From assembly GCA_937960725.1 (NCBI GenBank), contig CALGOY010000063.1, forward strand, positions 1-8,436: a stretch of DNA of 8,436 nt, read 5' to 3'. The notes under the pieces were generated by a model. That model worked only from the letters and a program-made list of their open reading frames with translations, had not been told where the DNA came from and made no database searches. Below are positions 1 to 5,306 of this stretch, piece by piece. Origin of the DNA: an uncultured Bacillota bacterium. Its GTDB lineage: Bacteria; Bacillota; Clostridia; Caldicoprobacterales; UBA3941. The stretch's first letter is position 1. Each line of letters begins with the position of its first letter. A program made the position numbers and the translations under genes.

Positions 1-101
1 CTTATGAATATACACCATTATCTATAGATAGTTTAATAAATGTGTTAGTTAATGAAGTTCAGCCTTTAGGAAAGGCACCAGTAACTATAGAAGCAAGGTG
101 A
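1..101 (+). CDS. C-terminal end of a probable GH3 beta-N-acetylglucosaminidase (NagZ type), partial
   Basis: The reading frame that starts at base 3 is open to a TGA at 99-101 and encodes the last 32 residues of a protein cut by the window edge. The tail contains EVQPLGKAPVTI, which resembles the G-x-x-x-P-x-GKLPVT ending seen in the C-terminal domain of Gram-positive NagZ/GH3 glucosaminidases. Those enzymes release GlcNAc from muropeptides. The next genes are a BadF-type amino-sugar kinase and AnmK, which fits a muropeptide-splitting enzyme. The ribosome binding site of the kinase gene lies inside the last codons, so the two are almost certainly co-transcribed. The identification rests on a short tail plus context; another GH3 enzyme with a different specificity is possible. 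Confidence 0.55.
   Translation, partial: YEYTPLSIDSLINVLVNEVQPLGKAPVTIEAR
96..101 (+). promoter_or_regulatory. Ribosome binding site deciding the murK start
   Basis: AGGTGA ends 5 bases before the ATG at 107 and overlaps the stop codon of the upstream gene. The in-frame GTG at 98 lies inside this sequence. Its nearest purine-rich stretch (AGGAAAGG near 68-75) is over 20 bases away, so ATG 107 is the better start. Confidence 0.6.
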
Positions 102-106
102 ATGAT

Positions 107-1030
107 ATGAAATATGTAATAGGCATAGATGGCGGAGGTAGTGGAAGTACGCTTAAGATTTTTAGTGAAGACGGCGTTGAAGTAGGGGCTGCAGTAGGAG
201 GGCCTACTAATATCAGTGCACAACCTGCATATGAAGTAAAAAGTATATTAGAAAGCTTAATAAATGAAGGCTTAACAAATGCAAAAGTCAATATAGATGA
301 TGTTGCCGCAATCTGTATTGGGGCTGCAGGAGCAGGCAGGGAGAGACAGGCCAGTATATTAAAAGAGCTTATTGCAGATATAGGAATAAAAGGAAATATA
401 GTAATTAAGGATGATACTCATATCGCTCTAGTAGCAGGAGCAGGCAAAGAAGAGGGAATAATAGTTATAGCAGGCACGGGCTCCATTGCCTATGGTAGGA
501 CAACGGAAGGTAGAAGCTTTAGGGCAGGTGGATGGGGCCATATCATAGGGGATGAAGGCAGCGCTTACTATATTGGTGTGAAAGCAATAAATGAAGCCTT
601 AAAGAGTTATGATGGTCGCAGCGGCTCCACCGCGCTTCTACCTATGATTTTGGAGGCAATTGGAGCTGACAGCGTGGACCAATTAGTGGAATATGTATAT
701 AGAGGAGAATTTTCTAAGAGCAAAATAGCAAAGCTGGCAAGAGTTGTAGATGAGGTCTTTAAGAAAGGTGATAAAACTGCCAAGAGCATATTAGAGGAAT
801 CGGCGTATGAGCTGTTTTTGCTGGCAGATGCTGTGATAAAAGCTTTAGATATGACAGATACTGTATTGGTAACCAGCGGCAGTGTGCTGCTTAAAAATAA
901 ATTTATATTTGATAATTTTTATTCTTTAGTAAAGGCCAATTATCCAAGTCTGAAAATATCAAAGCTTAATAAAGATCCTGCATATGGAGCTGTGCATATT
1001 GCCTTAAAGCATTTACAGGGTAGATGTTAA
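107..1030 (+). CDS. murK: BadF/BadG-type N-acetylglucosamine/N-acetylmuramic acid kinase (MurK/NagK-like)
   Basis: This 307-residue cytosolic kinase of the ASKHA (actin/hexokinase) fold should phosphorylate GlcNAc and/or MurNAc at C6 with ATP. Visible motifs are the phosphate-1 loop GIDGGGSGST (residues 6-15), an Asp pair in KDDTHIALVAG (101-111) where the family's catalytic Asp lies, the phosphate-2 loop IAGTGSIAYG (121-130), the sugar-binding GGWGHIIGDEGSAYYIG (141-157), and a C-terminal adenosine segment VTSGSVLLKN (255-264). The length is normal for the family. ATG at 107 is preferred over the in-frame GTG at 98 because AGGTGA at 96-101 sits 5 bases before it. It follows the glucosaminidase tail by 5 bases and precedes anmK by 23. 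The murein-sugar role is inferred from those neighbours and from the characterised MurNAc/GlcNAc kinase MurK of Clostridium acetobutylicum; sequence alone does not separate GlcNAc from MurNAc specificity, nor exclude another amino sugar. Confidence 0.85.
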   Translation: MKYVIGIDGGGSGSTLKIFSEDGVEVGAAVGGPTNISAQPAYEVKSILESLINEGLTNAKVNIDDVAAICIGAAGAGRERQASILKELIADIGIKGNIVIKDDTHIALVAGAGKEEGIIVIAGTGSIAYGRTTEGRSFRAGGWGHIIGDEGSAYYIGVKAINEALKSYDGRSGSTALLPMILEAIGADSVDQLVEYVYRGEFSKSKIAKLARVVDEVFKKGDKTAKSILEESAYELFLLADAVIKALDMTDTVLVTSGSVLLKNKFIFDNFYSLVKANYPSLKISKLNKDPAYGAVHIALKHLQGRC

Positions 1031-1053
1031 ACAATGATTGGAGTGTTATATAG

Positions 1054-2244
1054 ATGAATAAATTAATGAGGATCTTAAGCAAGGATACGAGATTAGTAGT
1101 GGGCTTGATGTCTGGCACGTCAGTAGATGGTATAGATGCTGCTTTGGTTAAAATCGAAGGCAGTGGTTTAGACACAAAGGTTGAGACTATTGCCTTTAGA
1201 AATTATCCTTATGAAGAACAAATAAGGGAGCGGATATTTCAGCTGTTTGATCCTAAACAATCTACAGTAGATAATATATGCCATATGAATTTTCTTTTGG
1301 GCGAGCTATTTGCAAAGGCAGCATTAGATATAATAAACGAGGCAGGCTATAAACCCGAAGATGTAGACTTGATTGGTTCTCATGGACAGACTATATATCA
1401 TCTACCTAACCCTGTGCATGACTATGGGTATATTATCCGCTCTACACTGCAGATAGGGGAACCTGCTGTTATAGCGGAGAGGACGGGAGTAGTAACTATT
1501 GGGGATTTTAGGGTGCGGGATGTGGCTGCTGGAGGACAAGGAGCCCCTATTGTTCCTTATACAGAATATATAATGTATAGGGATAAAAGTAAAAATGTAG
1601 CGTTGCAGAATATAGGCGGTATATCAAATGTTACCATAATTCCTGCCAATGCTAATATAAACGAAGTGTTTGCATTCGATAATGGTCCTGGAAACATGAT
1701 AATAGACGAGGTTGTGGTAAGGATAACTAAAGGGAAGCACAGGTATGATAAGAATGGAGAAATGGCTAAAGAAGGTAAGGTAAATAATGCTTTGCTTGAA
1801 TATTTAATGGATGATCAATACTTTAAGCAGCCCCTTCCCAAGACTACCGGCAGAGAGTATTTTGGCAGCGCATATGTGGACAGGCTTATGGAAAAGGCGG
1901 AGGATATGGGGGTAAGTGGAAAAGACTTAATTGCTACGGTTACAGCCTTTACTGCTAAATCCATAGCTGAAAGCTATAGATATTATATTTTAAATAAATA
2001 CAGATTAGATAAAGTAATAGTAGGAGGAGGGGGAAGCTATAATAAAACGCTTCTATCATTTATCAGGGAATATCTTGAGGGTATAGATGTGGTTACACAA
2101 GAAGATATAGGTTTTAACAGCGATGCAAAAGAAGCTGTGGCTATTGCCATATTAGCTAATGAAGCTATAAACGGCAATAAAAATAATATTCCTAATGTTA
2201 CGGGGGCGAAAAATAATGTAGTAATGGGTAAGATTATAATTTAA
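1054..2244 (+). CDS. anmK: Anhydro-N-acetylmuramic acid kinase AnmK
   Basis: AnmK hydrolyses the 1,6-anhydro ring of anhydro-MurNAc and phosphorylates it to MurNAc-6-phosphate using ATP in the cytosol. At 396 residues it is slightly longer than the usual 370-390. Family signatures are clear: ATP loop GLMSGTSVDGIDAAL (17-31), GSHGQTIYH (108-116), DFRVRDVAAGGQGAPIVP (151-168) containing the expected catalytic Asp156, NIGGISNVT (186-194), AFDNGPGNMIID (207-218), TTGREYFG (264-271), and GGGGSYN (324-330). GGAG at 1040-1043 lies 10 bases before the ATG. An in-frame ATG at 1066 would also keep every motif, so the first four residues are uncertain. The gene stands between the murK-like kinase and the RpiR regulator, 21 bases before the latter. 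Its product MurNAc-6-P would normally go to the etherase MurQ, which is not in the window. Confidence 0.95.
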   Translation: MNKLMRILSKDTRLVVGLMSGTSVDGIDAALVKIEGSGLDTKVETIAFRNYPYEEQIRERIFQLFDPKQSTVDNICHMNFLLGELFAKAALDIINEAGYKPEDVDLIGSHGQTIYHLPNPVHDYGYIIRSTLQIGEPAVIAERTGVVTIGDFRVRDVAAGGQGAPIVPYTEYIMYRDKSKNVALQNIGGISNVTIIPANANINEVFAFDNGPGNMIIDEVVVRITKGKHRYDKNGEMAKEGKVNNALLEYLMDDQYFKQPLPKTTGREYFGSAYVDRLMEKAEDMGVSGKDLIATVTAFTAKSIAESYRYYILNKYRLDKVIVGGGGSYNKTLLSFIREYLEGIDVVTQEDIGFNSDAKEAVAIAILANEAINGNKNNIPNVTGAKNNVVMGKIII

Positions 2245-2265
2245 ATATGCTAAGGAGTGTTTTTA

Positions 2266-3135
2266 ATGGATCACAATATTTTAAAGATAAGGCAAATTTA
2301 TGATGAGTTAAATCCTACAGAGAAAAAAATAGCCGATTACTTATTAGATAATATAGATAAGGTTTTTCATCTATCAATTCAGGAATTGGCTCAAGAAACA
2401 GGGGTAAGCCAAGCTGCTTGGGTTAGGTTTTGTAAATTATTGGGTTACTCGGGACTTAAGGATTTAAAGAAATCCTATGTTAACGGGCTTAATAAAGCAG
2501 TAAGTAAAATAAACGATTCTAATGATGAAGAACAGCTATATACTGACATTAAAGGATATACTAGCATTGAAAGCATAATTGAAAATGTAAGCCTTTTAAA
2601 TGCTAAGGCTATAACTGATACACAAAAAATACTTGATGAAGAAAGCATTGAGCGAGCTGTTGAGGCCATTATCAAAGCTAATAAAATATTGTTTTTGGGA
2701 GTTGGAGCATCTGGATTAGTTGCTCAAGATGCAGCTCTTAAATTCTTAAGAATAGGTAAACATACTTCTGCACCCAGCGATTTTCATATACAGCTGACTA
2801 GTACCCATTTGTTAACTAAAAATGACGTTGCTGTGATAATATCTTATTCAGGGCGAACGAAAGAAATGATCGAATGTATGGAAGTTGCTCACGAAATTGG
2901 CTGCACAGTAATTAGTATAACTAAGTATGGGAAAAACCCCATTGCCAGTAACGCAGATATCCCGTTATTTATTAGTGCCCCTGAAGTTGAGAAAAGAAGT
3001 GGAGCTACTGGCTCAAGGATTGCTCAACTTTCAGTAATAGATATTCTTTTTACTGGAGTAGCAAATAGGGAATATGAAAAGGTAAAAGATTTGCTTACAG
3101 AGACGTCCAAATATACAAGAAAACATAAAGTATAA
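2266..3135 (+). CDS. RpiR-family transcriptional regulator (HTH_6 plus SIS domain), MurR-like
   Basis: This 289-residue regulator has an N-terminal helix-turn-helix domain of the RpiR type (about 1-77; LNPTEKKIADYLLDN at 15-29, then the recognition region GVSQAAWVRFCKLLGYSG at 46-63). A SIS sugar-phosphate isomerase-like domain follows (about 128-265), with the ligand-loop motifs LGVGASG (144-150) and SYSGRTKE (193-200). SIS domains of this family bind phosphosugars and switch DNA binding. Since it closes an operon for making GlcNAc-P and MurNAc-6-P, one of these is the likely effector (inference, as for E. coli MurR). ATG 2266 is chosen over the in-frame GTG at 2257 because AAGGAG (2252-2257) sits 8 bases before it and overlaps the GTG. 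A candidate binding palindrome lies 4 bases past its stop. The Trp in the recognition helix is unusual compared with the more common ATVVRF or ASIVRF type. Confidence 0.9.
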   Translation: MDHNILKIRQIYDELNPTEKKIADYLLDNIDKVFHLSIQELAQETGVSQAAWVRFCKLLGYSGLKDLKKSYVNGLNKAVSKINDSNDEEQLYTDIKGYTSIESIIENVSLLNAKAITDTQKILDEESIERAVEAIIKANKILFLGVGASGLVAQDAALKFLRIGKHTSAPSDFHIQLTSTHLLTKNDVAVIISYSGRTKEMIECMEVAHEIGCTVISITKYGKNPIASNADIPLFISAPEVEKRSGATGSRIAQLSVIDILFTGVANREYEKVKDLLTETSKYTRKHKV

Positions 3136-3138
3136 TCG

Positions 3139-3153
3139 TGAAATTTTATTTCA
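3139..3153. promoter_or_regulatory. Candidate RpiR operator (palindrome TGAAATTTTATTTCA)
   Basis: TGAAAT (3139-3144) and ATTTCA (3148-3153) form a perfect inverted repeat with a 3-base centre. Known RpiR-family sites are AT-rich palindromes of this size, such as HexR sites of the form TGTAAT-N5-ATTACA. It lies just after the rpiR-type gene and 28 bases before the -35 box of the transporter promoter, where a regulator could act. The assignment is inferred from form and position. AT-rich DNA makes chance palindromes more likely. Confidence 0.45.
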
Positions 3154-3181
3154 AGGTTTTATATATAACAATGAAAGATAG

Positions 3182-3210
3182 TTGACAAAAGTGTATGTTT
3201 GTGCTAATAT
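3182..3210 (+). promoter_or_regulatory. Sigma-A promoter of the ABC transporter operon
   Basis: A perfect -35 box TTGACA (3182-3187), a 17-base spacer, and a -10 box TAATAT (3205-3210) preceded by the extended TG at 3202-3203. Transcription should start near 3217, giving a leader of about 136 AT-rich bases before the first permease gene. This makes the transporter genes at least partly independent of the upstream salvage operon. Confidence 0.85.
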
Positions 3211-3231
3211 TGAATTAGAACAAACATACAC
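3191..3231. repeat. Perfect 12-base inverted repeat around the -10 box; probable operator
   Basis: The left arm GTGTATGTTTGT (3191-3202) lies in the promoter spacer. The right arm ACAAACATACAC (3220-3231) lies just after the predicted start site, and all 12 base pairs match, with 17 bases between the arms. Because the left arm is upstream of the predicted start, the local transcript cannot form the hairpin; a protein binding both arms and blocking RNA polymerase is the simplest reading. It has no T-run after it, so it is not a terminator. The arms do not resemble the nearby TGAAAT palindrome, so a different regulator may bind here. Confidence 0.7.
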
Positions 3232-3352
3232 GCAATATAAGAAAAATATATAGTAAATTGTTAGTAGTTAATATTTTGCCCATATCAATAGAATTTTATA
3301 GTTCTGTATTTATTTAATTTATAAAGTTTATTAAAAAGGAAGAAGGTGTAAA

Positions 3353-4294
3353 ATGCAAGTTATTAATATGAAGAAAGAAGGACAGAATATTAGGAAAATT
3401 GCGACTAAAATATGGGCAGATAGATATATGTACCTTATGATTTTGCCTGTAGTTATATATTATATATTATTTAAATATTGGCCTATGGCTTGGCTGAGAA
3501 TAGCCTTTTATGATTTTAAGATTTTAAAGGGGATTGAAGGAAGTAAGTTTGTAGGGTTAGAGAATTTTAAAACTTTTTTAAACAATCCCGATTTCTTTCA
3601 AATCATTTGGAATACTTTGTACCTTAATATTTTAAGTATAATTTTTGTTTTCACAGCTCCAATACTTTTCGCCTTATTGCTTAATGAAATATCCAATAGT
3701 AAATTCAAAAGAGTTGTACAGACTATAAGCTATTTGCCTCATTTTCTGTCTACGGTAGTTGTAGTAAGTATGATTGCAACATTCTTATCACCTTCTATAG
3801 GAACACTCAATGCTATATTAAAAAGTTTAGGATTAGAAACTGTCCACTTCTTGGGCAATCCTAAATATTTTCGTCCTATTATGATTATATCGGGTATTTG
3901 GCAAGGAATGGGTTGGAATTCAATTATATATCTATCAGCTCTCTCAGGAATAAATACTGAGCTATACGAATCTGCAGTTATCGATGGAGCAGGACGATTT
4001 CAACAGGTTTTGTATGTAACACTGCCAGGTATCGCAAATACTATCGTTATAATGTTAATACTACAAATTGGGAATTTATTGTCAGTAGGTTTTGAAAAAG
4101 TATATTTATTACAAAATGCTCAGAACATAAAAGTATCAGAGGTTCTTTCTACATATGTATATAAAATGGGTATAGTAAACAGTAATTATAGCTTAGGGAC
4201 AGCAGTAGGACTATTTAATGCTGTTATCAGCCTAATACTCGTTTTATTGGCAAATAAATTGAGTAGGAAGTATTCGGAAATAAGCCTTATATAG
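3353..4294 (+). CDS. ABC sugar transporter permease, LplB type (CUT1 family)
   Basis: This 313-residue integral membrane protein is one half of the translocation pore of a carbohydrate importer. Hydrophobic spans are visible near 25-43, 87-110, 127-147, 176-198, 225-247 and 284-300. The cytoplasmic EAA loop, which docks the ATPase, is ELYESAVIDGAGRFQQVLYVTLP (about 203-225) with its hallmark DGAG at 211-214. The N-terminal half (LPVVIYYILFKYWPMAWLRIAFYDF, then FVGLENF) is typical of the LplB/polysaccharide-permease subgroup. AAGGTG (3343-3348) precedes the ATG by 4 bases, and a second in-frame ATG at 3368 is weaker. It is the first gene of the operon, 18 bases before its partner permease. Substrate cannot be read from the protein. 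Confidence 0.92.
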   Translation: MQVINMKKEGQNIRKIATKIWADRYMYLMILPVVIYYILFKYWPMAWLRIAFYDFKILKGIEGSKFVGLENFKTFLNNPDFFQIIWNTLYLNILSIIFVFTAPILFALLLNEISNSKFKRVVQTISYLPHFLSTVVVVSMIATFLSPSIGTLNAILKSLGLETVHFLGNPKYFRPIMIISGIWQGMGWNSIIYLSALSGINTELYESAVIDGAGRFQQVLYVTLPGIANTIVIMLILQIGNLLSVGFEKVYLLQNAQNIKVSEVLSTYVYKMGIVNSNYSLGTAVGLFNAVISLILVLLANKLSRKYSEISLI

Positions 4295-4312
4295 AGTCGG
4301 AGGAGGTTTATA

Positions 4313-5206
4313 ATGTCGATAAAAAATAAAAAGAGTAAGGGAGAAAAAATATTTGATATATTTAATATCATAATGATGTGCTTACTCAGCATGGCTTTTA
4401 TATATCCGGTACTTAATGTGTTTTCAATTTCACTCAGTGGAAGTTCACCCATATTGCGGGGGGAGATCAGCTTTTTTCCCAAGCAACTTACCTTTGAAGG
4501 ATATAGAGATATTTTTGAAAACAAATATATATGGATGTCCTATCGCAATACTATATTTGTGGCGGCTATAGGTTGTGCAGTTGGTTTGCTTATGACTAGT
4601 TTTGCGGCTTATCCTATGGCATTTGGAAATTTCTATGGAAAGAAGCTATTCACCTATATGATATTATTCACCTTGTGGTTTAGTGGGGGAATGATACCTA
4701 CATATCTAGTGATGCGCAGGCTTAAGCTAATAAATTCGCTTTGGGTATTGATATTACTTTCAGCGGCCCCTGCCTATTATGTGATAGTACTAAGAAGCTT
4801 TTTTGATAATATGCCAAAATCTCTAATAGAATCGGCCAAATTAGACGGGGCCAATGACTTTGTATGTATGTTTAAAATTGTACTCCCCATAGCAAAACCT
4901 GCCCTGGCAACTTTAGCACTTTGGTTTGTTGTAAGCCATTGGAACAACTTTATGGCTCCATTGATATATTTAAACGATAGAGAAAAATATACTTTGCAAG
5001 TTATTTTAAATGATATTGTATTACAGGCATCTGGACTTATGTATGAAATTACTGATGCAGTACAAACTGGAGATGGAACAATGGTTATACCTCAGCAGGT
5101 ACAAAATGCTGTTATCGTTGTTGCTATGCTTCCTATGCTTGTTATTTATCCGTTTCTTCAAAAATACTTTGTAAAAGGAGTTATGATAGGAGCTGTAAAA
5201 GGATGA
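4313..5206 (+). CDS. ABC sugar transporter permease, YtcP type (CUT1 family)
   Basis: The second pore subunit, 297 residues, is expected to pair with the LplB-type permease just upstream. Membrane spans appear near 13-38, 79-104, 111-133, 142-160, 197-216 and 263-282. The EAA loop is MPKSLIESAKLDGANDFVCMFKIVLP (about 167-192) with DGA at 178-180. The start of the protein (FIYPVLNVFSISLSGSSPILRGEISFFPKQLTFEGY) and the C-terminal KYFVKGVMIGAVKG are characteristic of the YtcP/AraQ-like subgroup. A strong AGGAGG at 4301-4306 lies 6 bases before the ATG. No ATP-binding subunit follows, which is common for this class, since a shared MsmK/UgpC-type ATPase encoded elsewhere can serve several importers. 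Confidence 0.93.
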   Translation: MSIKNKKSKGEKIFDIFNIIMMCLLSMAFIYPVLNVFSISLSGSSPILRGEISFFPKQLTFEGYRDIFENKYIWMSYRNTIFVAAIGCAVGLLMTSFAAYPMAFGNFYGKKLFTYMILFTLWFSGGMIPTYLVMRRLKLINSLWVLILLSAAPAYYVIVLRSFFDNMPKSLIESAKLDGANDFVCMFKIVLPIAKPALATLALWFVVSHWNNFMAPLIYLNDREKYTLQVILNDIVLQASGLMYEITDAVQTGDGTMVIPQQVQNAVIVVAMLPMLVIYPFLQKYFVKGVMIGAVKG

Positions 5207-5249
5207 TATTGTGAAGCTCAATAAAATGAACAAGTATATGATATCTAGC

Positions 5250-5263
5250 TGAAAGCGTTTTAA
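5250..5263. promoter_or_regulatory. Candidate cre site (CcpA binding) before the binding-protein gene
   Basis: TGAAAGCGTTTTAA matches the catabolite-responsive element consensus TGWAANCGNTNWCA at 13 of 14 positions; only the penultimate C is replaced by A. It lies in the 100-base gap between the second permease and the lipoprotein gene, 43 bases before the ATG. Bound CcpA could act as a roadblock here and lower binding-protein expression when preferred sugars are present. A LacI-family operator of similar form is an alternative. I see no convincing promoter in this gap. Confidence 0.5.
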
Positions 5264-5306
5264 TAATATTTAAAAATAAACTAGAAAATTAAAAGGAGGA
5301 TTATTT

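Noticed and set aside
3139..3160. Terminator after the rpiR-type gene
   Set aside because: The TGAAAT/ATTTCA stem is only 6 A/T-rich pairs and is followed by AGG rather than a T-run, so it would not terminate well. An operator reading fits better.
4186..4524. Minus-strand open frame of 112 codons across the permease junction
   Set aside because: It lies opposite two clear permease genes and their strong intergenic ribosome binding site, and its product resembles no family I know; it is a shadow frame.
5209..5242. Internal promoter before the binding-protein gene (TTGTGA and TATGAT)
   Set aside because: The two boxes are separated by 22 bases, too far for sigma-A, and no better pair was found.
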